The translations under genes were made by a program, and so were the position numbers. This document shows, in pieces, positions 52,997-64,000 of a stretch of DNA of 64,000 bases. Each line of letters opens with the position of its first letter. Position 1 is the stretch's first letter. Below the pieces are notes generated by a model that saw nothing but the letters and a program-made list of their open reading frames with translations, did not search any database and was not told the DNA's origin. The stretch is from Nautilus pompilius (Eukaryota; Mollusca; Cephalopoda; Nautilida; Nautilidae), in the NCBI GenBank assembly GCA_018389105.1, contig JACATO010000039.1, positions 248,001 through 312,000 of the forward strand, in the 5' to 3' direction.

Positions 52997-55900
52997 CTAT
53001 TTTCTTTTTGAATTGCATGTTACACTTGTTGTTGGTCTTAGTGCTGTCAAGAAAAAAAAAATATAATACAAAGACATTATGAACCACAAGGATGCCAGTT
53101 CATTTTTAAAGTAATAGTGTAAACAGCATCAGATTTCAGTCTGCTTTAATTGTTGTTTATATAGCAGAAATACTGCAACACTTATAAAAAAAAATGTACA
53201 AACTGATCCACCCAAAATTCCTCTACTTACCCTGATCTACAGGCTTTTGTTTTTGGGACTCTTTAGAGTTGTAATGAGTGACAATTTTCTTGTTATTTGT
53301 CATCTGGATGTCTTGATCTATAGTTTGATTGCTGAAGAAGAAAAGTTTCCATATACTTGAATTTATTAAGTTTGGCAGGATTTTCAAGGAAACCAAAAAT
53401 TTCATTTTTCTGCTTAGCCAGAAAATCAAGGTAATCCATTGTTTCTCAAGATGCTGACTATATCAACAGATTAATATTTTTCATTAGCAAAAGATAAACT
53501 TAGTTTTAGTTTCATTGAAATTTGCAAGAGGAAGATACTACTTACCTGATGACTGTGTGCTTCTCTTGTTTGAATATACTTTTGTTGGCTGAAAAAAGTA
53601 TTGTGTGATGGCGCTGGGGGCCATCACAAGTGGGAAGAATGCCTCGTGCTCCTTCACTGACAGCATCCAAAGTTCCATTATACACCAATAAATCATCTAC
53701 CAACAGCTGAAATTTACACAGGTATAAAGAATGTAACAGGAGATATTTACACAAATTCTACATAGACTAGAAAGCAAACAGTGATAAAAGGTGTGTTGTG
53801 TTTTCTTTAAATTAGATTAGCTTCTTTTATTTTATACTCTCTCTACTTCCTACTTAATATATGGCGAGTTTATACTTGAAAACAAAGTAGTAATGATGTC
53901 CGACCACACATCTGTGCCAAACAGGAAAACACAGCTAAGTCTCTAAAATTTACTGTACTTACAGCAAACTCCTTTGTCCCTCTAGCAACAGTTTTGCTAT
54001 AGTTCCAGATTTTGATCAGAGAGACCACAGTGGGTTGATCGAATATTACATACACTTTGTTTACCTGAGAAAAAACAACAAAAAACCAGCTGAACTGTAA
54101 AATCATAAAGATTTAGTCAACAGAAAAACCTCAATGCTGGACAACTACAGCAAATAAATGAAGCATTTAACAGAGATGCAAGCAAACGACTTACTATTGT
54201 GGGAAGAACAGGAGACAGCCATGTGTGTGTTCCATCTGCAATGTCATTGTAGCCATCCACTAGTTTATCTGGTGTCCGTGCATCATTTGAAACAGAACTT
54301 AATACGTTTACACTGTCAGGAAAAGCTGCAATATCTAAAATTATGATGGAAATGGAAAATATTAAATATCTTGGACAGTGTCAGAACATTTTAACATGAA
54401 AAAAAAGGGGGGATATATATTTAGTAAAAATATTAATACATGAACAAGATATCTGTAAATAATTTTAAAGTGTCATTCAAAACAATTAAAATTATAATTT
54501 TCTCTTTTCATAATATTTTAGAATGTTAAAACTAGTTTGTAAAAATCTCTACTGCTAATTACCACTTAAAGCATCAAACAGCCTTAATAGCTATTCCTCA
54601 ATTTTGTTCTTAAAAATACTAGTGAGAAACATTAAATTCTACTGAAGAAATGTGTAACATATGGACTTCATCTTTTATAAAATTTATCTCTTCAATGGGT
54701 TTCCGACTGCATCGTGAGTAACAAGCAACAAAACAAAATTCTGAGTCTTCACAAGTATTACCTTTAAATCACAGTTTTGTTACCTGTAGCTATTTAGAGT
54801 TACGTACTATTTTCTGAAAGATTAATTTTGTTGTAAGCTGCATCATAAAACTCCAAACCATTGAGTCCAATGTAGTAGGGATCACCCCAAGTAGAAAATA
54901 ATTGGAACTGATAAATGACTAAAACTGTCAAGGATAATAATCTACAAACAAAAAATCCACTAATTACAGGTGATGCTTTTTGTTTGAACCAGTGACAAAC
55001 TACAGCAATCCCTCACTTAATGGGATATGTTCTGTGAAAAACATTCGTTAAACAAGCGACTTTTTCCCCAATGACATATTATATAAACTTAGATATGTTC
55101 CCAAGGAACCATCTTAAATAAACGTTATTTAATGAATAAATGTAATAAACATGTTATTTTTTGTTAGATATCATATATTAACGTACTTAACCCCTTGGTG
55201 AGGCATAAGGAAAATTTGATGCATGCTTCAGAGGCAAAAAAAAAAAAAGAGTTTTTTCCAGTTAAGCTTTGTGGTCAAAATCACCGCTGGATACACTTAA
55301 TCTTTTTACAGAGTTTTGGGTAGCAGGAAGGTCATGCCACTCTAAAGTAAAACTGTGTGATCTCCCTTGTATTGGTGTATATATTTTTCTTCTCCATTGT
55401 TTTAACTTGTAATGATTTCATTTTAAAGCTTATTTCTTCATGGGTTTTAGTTTTTCTATCAAAGAACATTTTCAAAATTCTCTCTCATTGTTTACATTAC
55501 TTCATAATTGTATAAATATAAATTTATCCACTGCCTCATATGAGGTCAGGCAGAGCCAAAAGGTTAATTAATAATAAATGCTTGGAAGAGTTTTAATCAA
55601 CAAAGGGAGACTACTTGGTGCAGGTCTTAAGGGACCTTTTTGAGGAGTCACAGTAATAGACAAATATCTACCCAACAATGTCTGCTTTGACTCCCTTTGT
55701 TTCTGCAGATATAATTACTTGTAACAAGTCTACAATGCTCTGCAGTCCCTGGCAAATTTCATGTTCCTTTCTTTGAGTAGATCTTTTTCAGCAAAGATCT
55801 CCTTTGCCTTCTCTCAATATTAAAATGCCTTTGAGGTCTGACAATAATAAACTAGGAACTTGAACAGGACTCTTGTCTTCCTCTCCATCATCTTTTAATG

Positions 55901-58900
55901 CAGCTTGTTCCATTAAATCTTTATTTGGCAAGCCCTCTTCATATGACTGCAATAACTCCACCACATCAGTTTCAATGACTTCATCAAACCCGGCCTCTTG
56001 TGTGAGCTTCAATGTTCTGTTGGATGTCTGGGACAGTTTCAGTAGTAAATCCTTTGAAGTCATGGACACAACTTGGCAACAATTTTCACCACACACCATT
56101 CATTGTGCCTGGTGGTTTAACTTCTGCCCAGGCCTGACCAATGTTTTCAATGGCATTCATATTATTAAAGCCATGCCAGAAGTCCCTTATTGTAGGCCTG
56201 TCTTCTCCATCAGTTGCTGCAATCAGTTTTCGGAATGTGCAGTGTAAATAATATGTAATAAAACTGCCTCAAAACATTCAATTTAATATCCTTTCTTTGT
56301 TTTAGGAGCAGTTGTACCACTGGTAGTTGCTTGGCTTTTTCCAGTCATCACAAATTGTAATAGGGGCAAAATTTGTAAGATAATTTCTACAAAGTTCAGC
56401 AGACAAGATGCATGTACAAAGTACAATGGCAGAATGAAGCTATTTGAACATACACACAGATCACCTATGCTGCACATACAAACGTGTCTTTGCACATCCA
56501 TTAAATCTGGAACTTGTTCTGAGAATTTTTCATCCGACTTAAAATTTTGTACTTTGTCAATGACAATTCATTCATTATAGTGAACCATGTATACGTTCAG
56601 CGAATTTTTGGTGTTAATTTCCCATATACATTATAGCAAATACTCGTTATACAAGAGATTGCTGTACAGAGGGTGACATACTGGATAGCTAAAAGTCTAA
56701 TGGAATTGTGCTGAAGATTTTGACATATTGTAGATTCTAGATACTATAAATAAAAAATATTTACAATAGAAAGAAAGGAGTGGCTGTGTTGAGTTTATTG
56801 TGTGAAGGTTCAGTTTTAATATAACTGCATTGTGGGAATGTTTGTGTGATTATCAGCAGAAAACTGCATATTTCCATACACCCCTTTGCTTAGAGACTCA
56901 AGCTACCTAAAGCTCTAAATTATATCTAATTTTTACAAGGATACATCCACAGGGCATCTCTGCACTTTCATATTCCTGACTTGGTTCATCTGAGAACACT
57001 GATCTAAACATGAAAAAAAAAAAGACATTGCAAATAAAACTAATAATTATGAGAAGGAATAGGATGGGGAAATGGGGGCTTCATAGCAAATTCAAGTGTC
57101 AAGGGTGGGTAAGGACTGCAGCAAAGATAAGATATTTTGTTCTTTTTAGATGAGTAGGAATAAAAACTGTAATTTACACGTTAAGTCATTTACATGAAGA
57201 TGGACTGCTTACTTAGTGCTAGTGGTTGGCATATGGTGGACTTCCACCTCACCAGGTGCAAACAAGATCTCCTGAACAAAGTCAAAATGACAGTTCCCAG
57301 GACCTTTTCTGAGAAGAAGCCCTTCCGGGGGTGAGACCAGTTTCCCATCGACTGTAATGTGAACTATTTTTGCCTGAAAATATCAAATCAAACATTTTAA
57401 AATGAAAGGAATGAAAGAAAAAAATATATAAATTTTAAAACCAATTTCTGCCAAGCAAAACATTTATATTTTCTATACCCACAGATTTCAGTGCATTACT
57501 AAACAAACTAAAAAATAGACAACAGATTCAAGAAACATTTTTACTTTTCTTTTATCCAGAGTATAAAACTTTTAAAAACGTGCTCATGCACACACACAAA
57601 GCAAGTACATTTCTTAAGTTTACGATTACTTTTAGTTGCTCTTTGAGAAATAAATTGTGATGTGTTTAGCATGGTGGCCAGACTTCACATAACATATTTT
57701 TTAAAAACACTGGTCAACAAGTATTTTCCATCAAGCACACGTCAAGGTGTACTTAGTGTAGTTTTTAATGCTGATTTCAAATATACAATTAGTTTTTTGA
57801 CATCACGTACAGTTTTCAAGATGAGAAAGTTTTTTTGGTTTTAGCTCATGCATGTATTTCGTTTACATCATGGAAACATACCTTTAAAATAAACTACATT
57901 ATTCATTGCTGCATAGTTCAGATGCAATATTTCATCATCTTAAATTAACCAATCAAGTTTTGTCTGATGAAATAGGTGTTTCAACATCTCAAATTGTCCA
58001 GTCATAATTGGTCTGATGTTAATGGGAATGCAGGCAGGTTTCACAAAATACTGTTGTTTCTTGTGTCTATGGGATAGTCAGGCAACTGACAGACATTATT
58101 CGGAATCAAACTGGCAGACAAGAACATCATACCAGCCAGGACTGTCTAGTGTCAAGAATACACCTCTTGTAGATCCATGTAATGTCCTATTGCCTCCTTT
58201 GCACATAAAGCTTGGACTGATGAAACAGTGTGTAAAGACACTAGGGAAGAGAAATGCCAGAGGGTTTGAGTATATTGTAGAAAAGTTTCCCAAAATCAAA
58301 CAGGCGAAGTTGAAAGAGGGTATCTTTGTCGGACCCCAAATTAGAGAAGTACTCAAAGATGTCAACTCCAAGACAACACTGGATGAACTAGAACTGCCTG
58401 CCTGGAATGCTTTCAATTGGATCTGTGAGAATTTCTTGGGCAACAAGAAGGCAATGGACTACAAGGATGGCATCGAGAATCTTCTGAAATGTTACTCAGC
58501 AATGGGTTGTCGCATGTCACTGAAAGTTCACTTCTTGGACTCCCATCTGGATTTCTTCACAGATAACCTTGTAGCAGTGTCTGATGAACATGGTGAAAGA
58601 TTTCACCAGGACATTAGTGCTATGGAGAAACAGTACCAAGGCTTCTGGAATGACAGTATGCTGGGTGACTACTGCTGGACACTTTACCGTGATCAACCAG
58701 ATCAGGAACACTGCAGGAAATCCAAATCACAATGTTTCTAACTCTGTTGTTCTAACTTTGTCTGTTTTGTCTGACCCATTTTTTGTGTATTCACTCTTTG
58801 TAGAATGATAGTGATGATTTTTAACTCAATAAACTCATTTACTTTCTAAAAATAATGTCCTTATTTATTACGTTAATGATTTCATATATACAAATATGTA

Positions 58901-61900
58901 AATATTTGCATGTATCTCCTGAAAAAGTGATACGTGCTGCATACAAATGGAGTGAAATTTTGAAATCAGCATGAAAAATTAGTCTAAAAAAGTTGGTTTG
59001 CATTCATAATGTGTATAATACATTTAATTTTGTTGACCAGTGTAATTTTTAATCATATGCACAATACATACAGAATTAATTTTATAAAGCATCATACACT
59101 AAACTCATTTCTTTCCAAAAGCTCTGTTTGGTACATTACAGAATACAAACCTCACCTTCACAGCTGTTGGGTGACTTGCAAAAAAAGTTAAACAGAATCA
59201 GTATTACTGTCAAGAGAAAAGTGCTTTTAATATAGCCTTTGTCTGTCATGTTAAGTACTCATACGTTGAACAATATGAAACATACCCCTCTATATGTATC
59301 TTCTGGCGTCTTGTTGTAGTTCCAAATCCTGAGACCAGACATTAATATGGGTTCATCAAAGTTCACAGTCAACAAATGGTTTTGGCCAGCAGCAAATGGT
59401 ATAAGCCACATGTCTTCATCGAGCATTGTCACATTTGTGCCATTCACTAGTCTAGGTAGAAATTAAATAAAAGAAAAAAATTTTTCTCAGGGTGTATCAC
59501 TAGAAGAGAACTGTAAAGGCGATTGGTGACTTACAAAGATTATCCACCATGTGTGTGTGTGTTTTCAGTATCTCAAGATACTGTAGACAGCTAACACTGA
59601 AGATGGGGTTTGAAACAAGAATCTCTGGTTGCCAATCTTTCAGTTGGTAGCACACATGGGTTAGCAATTGGAGATTCCTGATTCAAATCCCAGTGCCAGC
59701 ATTAGCTGCCTACAGTATCTTGAGATACTGAAAACGCATACAACACATCATTCTACTTGTGACAAAAAGTACTAACTCAGTTACGGATATTGCAGTGAGT
59801 TCTGTAGCAAAAAATTAGAATTATCCACCATGTCTGACAATGCACGAGCCTGAGAACTACAATATTCCAGTCCACAGATTTCAGAAACCTTGCATAACAG
59901 TAGGCTCCTGTAGCAGCGACTGTCCAGTCTGAAGTAATAAGGTAGTCTCCAGCTGTTCCTGAACTATAAATCTCACTTTCATTGGAAAGTGGGCCTTCAA
60001 CAGAAGTGCTACATAAGTACAAGGCCCTCTAAAATTAGTCTTTTTCATTCTTGAATGAGATTTGGTAGCAGATTCTACCACCAGTCATTCTGTCTCTAGA
60101 TTTGAGACCATTCAGATACAACAGTTAAGTATATCTGTGCCAGCTAAAACAGCAAGACATACATGTTAAAGAAATTCTTGAAAGAGCGGAACTACTGCTT
60201 ATAAAGAATAAGACTCACACCCCAATGTTTGCTTAGCTAAGTTAACACAAAACTGTTTGTTTCAGAAGATGCAAATTTCATCACAGCAGCAGTTTGAAGT
60301 AAGTTCTAGCAAAAGAAATAAAACTTAATTAAGTTAAACACAAATTATAAAGTAATACAAATGTAGTTTAGTCAGTTTATTACAATCCAAAATAAAGACA
60401 TACTTGTCTAATGTCCGAGCATCTTGCTCATTCCCTGCCAAATGACGGAGATCTTTAGGATCAGCATTAAGCATGTCTTCCTTGATAACCAATGCTTCTC
60501 CTTTTTTGTCAAGTACTTCGAGCCCAGTCAGCCCAATGTAGTGAACATCACCCCAGGTAGCAGTAAAATTTAATTGTAAACCTACAGATGTATAAAACAA
60601 TAAATGATTACACAATATAATATCCCATCAGTCACCGCCCTTCTAATACAAACTATTACCAAGAAAAACTCATTAGTGTAGTACAGGAGGCAGGAAATCC
60701 ATTTAAATTTTATACAAGGCTTCCCTGAGTTAAAAAAATCTCTCTTGAAAGTGATAATAAAACTATCTGATGCAGCTGCTCTAAACAAATTCCACAATTT
60801 GTATACTAAAGAATTTTTTTTTTTAAATGCCCAACATTCTTCTGAAAGATTGACAAATAACCCAAAATACAAATTTTCACCCACCAAATAATTTAATAAA
60901 GTATAATTTTAGGATATCCAACAAACATTTGTAAAAGCTTTCATGTGTGTATAAAAAACCCCCTTTCCTCCGAAAAAGAGAACTTGCTCAATGAATTTCA
61001 AAATGAATTTTATCATCATCATCATCACTGTGAGGGATGTTCAAACAAAGTTCAGGAGGATATGAGTATAACAATTCTGTTTCAGCTGAACATCGCTTAC
61101 ACAGACAGTCCCCAACTTACGCAATACTCAACTTGCAGAAATCCAAGATCACAGAAAAGATTCCTAAAAAATAAATAATTTTCTGACTTATGCATTTCGC
61201 CGCACCAGTGGTAAATAGTCCGTAAGCAAGCAGGAGCTACTTGAGCTGGTGCAGCGTGGCGGAGCCAAGAAGGTATGTGTTACAGGCATATTCAATCGAT
61301 ATTTTACTGATTTACGGATGCCCATTACATGTATTGTTCTCCTGAATGCTACAGTATTTTATCTTATTTTAATAGTGTATAAGTGTACTCAAGTCACCAG
61401 GACATTGCATACCATAGAAAACTCCTTAACATAAGCATACAGTAGTATATACACATGATAAAACAGTCCAGTACATACTGCCCTATACTAACATCTGACT
61501 TAGGGCAAATCAATTTACATAACAACTTCAGAAATGTAACTCTTCAGTAAGCTGAAAACTGTCTGTATTATTATTATTTAAAGATTAGATTTATCAAAGT
61601 AGGCAACTAATTATCTAATAATTTTTAGTACATTATGCTCTGCTCACTGAGAACTTACATCTGCCTCTGTAACTTGTTACATCACCAATGTATTTCACTA
61701 GAATAGCATCACCTGACTCTTCCTCCCCCTCCTTACTGGAAGTCTTAGCATTGTTACCATTTTGAGCACCACAAGCCCTTGTGAATGGTCGGTCCTACAG
61801 AAACAACACAAACAATTATTCTCATACAAAGTAAAAAAAAACCTTTTTTAAAGTAAACCAGAGCTCTGTCAGAAAACAGATTCACTCGTGGTTCCATGAA

Positions 61901-62868
61901 GTAAACAGTAGTCATAATACCAAGACAAACTACACAGAAGTCAGACCCATTGCCAGTGCTGCCTCAATCATCAGTTCAAGCACATCCTATTGACCTCATG
62001 TTGTCTTTTTCACTGACTGCCTGTCAGTATTAAAAGGACTGTAGCCAACAGATTGCAAGATTTGAAGGTGTCTCTGGTGTTGTGAGTAACACAAGGCAAG
62101 CACTATTACAGACTCACCTGGGTAATAAAGAGCAAGATGACAATGCAGCAACTTATCAAGAGATGAAAACTATCATTAAGACAACTGAAAGAACAACACT
62201 AAATTCCAGCAATGATTAACAACACCTGTGTTTCAGATACCAAGTTGCCATTTTTGACTCTGCCTGGCCACAATAGGCTCAACTAACATATAAGCAGATC
62301 CCTGAAGATAGTCATCTTACCAGCTTGCCCATGTGGCATAGCTGACCAAACTACCCAGCACATTTTTCAGGACTCCACTACAATCACAAAAGCTCTGAGA
62401 CAAAAACCATTTGAAAACAAAGTAGATCTTCAAAAATGGTACAGTATATTAAAGGCGCAGGCTTTCAAACATCACTAGTGAACAAAAAGGCAACCAACTT
62501 GACCAGTTATTTAAGGCTGACAATGATAGTACTGTATACTAAAATGTTTAATTTTAATTTTTAAAAATTTAACTCACAAGCTACTAGCTAAAGTTTGATA
62601 TGCAACAAATTTGACATTACGCATGTTTCATTGATGAATGCTTGTCAAAGTTAAGTTACTTAATCTCCTTGTTTTATTATAGCAACAATAAGCTGCATAG
62701 GTAAACCCATAAATATTTTACCAGATCATCACCAAGATGAGCTGTCTGTGGGCGCACAACATTCATTTCTTCTTCCCATGAGATAGCATCCAGAGTTTCA
62801 CCCTCATAGGCATCATCATACCTAGAAACAGCCTCTAGTATCTTTTCATCCATCGTAAATAGTATTGT
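52997..62868 (-). CDS. KATNIP: Katanin-interacting protein, C-terminal 501 residues (12 exons; 5' part beyond window)
   Basis: Exons in transcript order: 62868-62722, 61794-61659, 60581-60404, 59451-59286, 57373-57213, 57003-56937, 54907-54808, 54334-54195, 54064-53963, 53706-53546, 53331-53231, 53043-52997 (stop). All junctions are GT-AG and phase-consistent. The protein (KIAA0556) is about 1,600 residues in human; it sits at basal bodies and binds microtubules and katanin, and its loss causes Joubert syndrome. Two DUF4457-type repeat units are visible. Unit 1 has TWGDVHYIGLTGLEV, MWLIPF, LRIWNYNKTPEDTYRG and GNCHFDFVQEILF. Unit 2 has TWGDPYYIGLNGLEF, TWLSPVLP, IKIWNYSKTVARG and HHTILFS. The first exon here is acidic (AISWEEEMNVV) and reads in frame from its acceptor, so the gene continues to the right. 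The tail ALRPTTSV ends at TAG. Confidence 0.95.
55003..56664 (-). mobile_element. Tigger-like DNA transposon relic in a KATNIP intron
   Basis: Inverted ends CAGCAATCCCTCACTTAAT (55003) and, in complement, CAGCAATCTCTTGTATAACG (ending 56664) are flanked by TA on both sides, the usual pogo/Tigger target duplication. On the minus strand, 56070-56230 encodes IRDFWHGFNNMNAIENIGQ and AWAEVKPPGTMNGVW. 55788-56099 encodes the acidic C-terminus (TDVVELLQSYEEGLPNKDLM), both typical of the end of Tigger/jerky transposases. The N-terminal half is missing or unrecognisable. It is an internally deleted, dead copy. Confidence 0.8.
57708..59042 (+). mobile_element. Unclassified repeat-borne ORF family, copy 2 with inverted termini
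   Basis: CACTGGTCAACAA at 57708-57720 is matched exactly in reverse complement at 59030-59042. An inner pair, with TTTTTAATGCTGATTTCAAA-like sequence near 57760-57785 and 58955-58980, extends the inverted ends to about 80 bp. Inside is an intact 241-codon frame (58016-58741): FTKYCCFLCLWDSQATDRHY, LPPLHIKLGLMKQCVK, EGIFVGPQIREVLKD, NFLGNKKAMDYKDGIEN, GCRMSLKVHFLDSHLDFF, DEHGERFHQDISAMEKQYQG. It is shared with copy 1 at 25.3-26.9 kb. The part before residue 1 appears truncated. Long inverted termini plus a shared ORF mean a DNA transposon. The superfamily is unknown to me, and no target duplication is obvious. Confidence 0.75.
59539..59833. mobile_element. SINE-like insertion with palindromic body and 14-bp target duplication
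   Basis: ATTATCCACCATGT occurs at 59539-59552 and again at 59820-59833, flanking a 267-bp insert. The first part of the insert (59565-59720) is a long imperfect palindrome. Its arms begin with CAGTATCTCAAGATACTGTA near 59566 and end with TACAGTATCTTGAGATACTG near 59710-59731. Within it CAGTTGGTAGCAC (near 59650) and GATTCAAATCC (near 59681) resemble RNA polymerase III A and B boxes. The 14-bp duplication suggests LINE-driven insertion. It lies in the KATNIP intron between exons at 60404 and 59451. Confidence 0.65.
61102..61565. mobile_element. Tigger-type MITE in a KATNIP intron
   Basis: ACAGACAGTCCCCAACTTACG at 61101 is partly matched in reverse complement at the right end (CTGTCTG at 61559-61565, followed by TA). 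The CCCCAACTTACG end is typical of small Tigger-derived elements. No transposase is encoded. Confidence 0.6.
61659..61794 (-). CDS. KATNIP: KATNIP exon joining the acidic segment to the first DUF4457-type unit
   Basis: This 136-bp exon (acceptor AG at 61795-61796, donor GTAAGT at 61653-61658) encodes DRPFTRACGAQNGNNAKTSS followed by an acidic stretch and AILVKYIGDVTSYRGR. It enters in phase 0 and leaves in phase 1, matching the next exon at 60581. It is listed on its own because the sequence is low in conserved motifs. Its inclusion rests on splice sites and phase rather than on strong similarity. Confidence 0.75.
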
Positions 62869-64000
62869 CTGTAAAAGAGAGTCATTCCTGTGACATATAA
62901 AAGTATGGAGTCATGAGACAAAGAAATGTTGATATTTGAGTGATCTTGAAAGCCAAGTAAACCATTTTACATGTAAAAGATATCTAGCCTGTATCTCAGT
63001 AGAATAAAAAAAGAAATAAAGCTAATGGGGGGGTCACTAAAGTTCGTTATATTATATTATGTATATGCGAGCTAAACTGCTCAGTGACTTTGTAGATAAA
63101 CAAGATAGTCGCATGTTTTAATTATTTGTGATGAAAACCTTTAAGGTGGTGAACAGCTATAAAAAAAATGTTGGAAAATCTTTTATCTTATTAACTGGCA
63201 CAACATCACAAAATTCTCAAATCAAACTTCATTCACTTTTAGTTAAATAAAAATCTCCCAAAAATAAATAATGTACAGTAAACCCTTAACTTTCGTGGTT
63301 GTCACCCATCAGTATGAATTTAGGTTAAAAAAAGTCACGGGTTAAAAAATGGGACAAACTGTAAAGTAGGAAAAGACAAATGAAAATATTTAATTATGAA
63401 TTATGGTTACTTTTCAACTGAATAATAGATATGTACATGTCCAAATAGTTCATACACACTGAAAAAACAAAAAGGATTACGTTATAACAACAGATATAAT
63501 GTTTTATAGGTATAGCAGAAAGTTTAGCTGTTTTCATGGAGTCTTTTCAGTGACCAGAGCAGGAAAAACAACTTTAGAAACAGCAGCAGCATCATCATCT
63601 GATGAAGATTCATAGAGGACAGGGGCCTGATGGGATTAACTTTTACAACACTGTAAACATAAAACACACAAAAAAAAGCAGTCCAATAATGTAGTTTTTT
63701 CTCCTTCTGTGTATACAAATTAGTTGGACATGTACATGTCTGTTATTTAGTTTAAAAATAACCATAATTCACAATTAAAATATTTTCGTTGTGACGTTTT
63801 TTTTTTTCCTATTTTCCACTTTGTCCCATTTTTTTTACCTGACTTTTTTACCAGTGACAAAAATTAATTGACCAGTGGACAGACCTGATGGTTTTGAAGT
63901 TGGTAAATGGCAGGTTAAAATTTGTAGATGGAAGGAACGCTAGAGTCAGAATGTCTAAAATTTTCCAGATGGCCTATCCAATAGTGGTTGTGGGAAATAG
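62869..64000. other. KATNIP intron running to the window edge
   Basis: No exon is recognised upstream (to the right) of 62868. The stretch holds a fold-back repeat at 63275 onwards, listed separately, and otherwise AT-rich intron sequence. The remaining KATNIP exons must lie beyond position 64000. Confidence 0.6.
63275..64000. mobile_element. Tigger-like element or fold-back MITE, possibly cut by the window edge
   Basis: TA followed by CAGTAAACCCTTAACTTTCG at 63275 resembles a Tigger terminus. About 110 bp of imperfect inverted repeat lies between 63360-63475 and 63711-63830; both arms share GGACATGTACATG-like and ACCATAATTCACAATTAAA-like blocks. Between the arms, on the minus strand near 63560-63620, a frame reads PVLYESSSDDDAAAVSKVV, which could be a transposase tail. 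No right terminus is seen before 64000. Confidence 0.5.

Noticed and set aside
59520-60081. A GTAAGT donor-like site on the minus strand next to an open frame (59777-60081), suggesting an extra KATNIP exon
   Set aside because: The exons at 60404-60581 and 59286-59451 join in phase and give the known contiguous RTLDK-LVNGTN sequence, leaving no room for an exon between them.
1-64000. CRISPR arrays, bacterial operons, riboswitches or prokaryotic elements
   Set aside because: Spliced animal genes and animal transposons explain the window. No regularly spaced identical repeats with unique spacers occur.
1-64000. tRNA, rRNA or snRNA genes
   Set aside because: No complete cloverleaf or conserved small RNA sequence was recognised. 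The pol III-like boxes at 59.65 kb belong to a SINE-like insertion.

Overview
The window is nuclear DNA of a ciliated animal. It shows multi-exon genes with GT-AG introns, AT-rich introns of 0.1 to 17.6 kb, and a dense layer of decayed animal transposons. I could not name the species. The serine hydroxymethyltransferase reads more like an invertebrate enzyme than a vertebrate one, and the repeat mix (Tc1, Tigger/pogo, hAT, MULE, L1-Tx1 and a Polinton relic) would fit a chelicerate or mollusc, but this is a weak inference.

Three real protein-coding genes are present. CLUAP1/IFT38 (+ strand, 12 coding exons, 8384-39013, 416 aa) is complete. A serine hydroxymethyltransferase gene (+ strand, 7 coding exons, 40566-51177, 471 aa) is complete from the chosen ATG. 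The 3' part of KATNIP/KIAA0556 (- strand, 12 exons, 62868 down to 52997) supplies the last 501 residues, and its 5' exons lie beyond the right edge. CLUAP1 is an intraflagellar transport B subunit and KATNIP is a basal-body/axoneme protein, so two cilium genes flank one gene of one-carbon metabolism. SHMT and KATNIP converge tail to tail.

Layout: 1 to about 1000 is a degenerate AT-rich tandem repeat. 2996-4847 is an internally deleted hAT transposon. 4848-8383 holds no recognisable gene. CLUAP1 intron 1 carries a 0.7 kb minisatellite. CLUAP1 intron 5 carries a Tc1-like relic and intron 4 a Tigger relic. CLUAP1 intron 6 (17.6 kb) is a transposon graveyard: a frameshifted Polinton-type DNA polymerase B relic, a MULE with a FLYWCH finger, a TTF-type hAT, an unassigned coding-like relic, an unclassified repeat-borne ORF family and an L1-Tx1 LINE. 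Intron 7 contains a small element with perfect 20-bp inverted ends, and intron 11 a Tigger fragment. A CpG-rich stretch precedes SHMT. SHMT intron 4 holds a nearly full-length Tc1 element and intron 6 an L1-Tx1 copy lacking the reverse-transcriptase core. KATNIP introns hold a Tigger element, a second copy of the unclassified ORF family with clear inverted termini, a palindromic SINE-like insertion with a 14-bp target duplication, and Tigger-type MITEs.

The most interesting leads are the unclassified two-copy mobile ORF family (25.3-26.9 kb and 57.7-59.0 kb), the Polinton relic with its AT-rich flanks, the open, arginine-bearing frame upstream of the SHMT start, and the matched intron position inside the two KATNIP repeat units. 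Class assignments of decayed elements come from motif recognition by eye, without database search.
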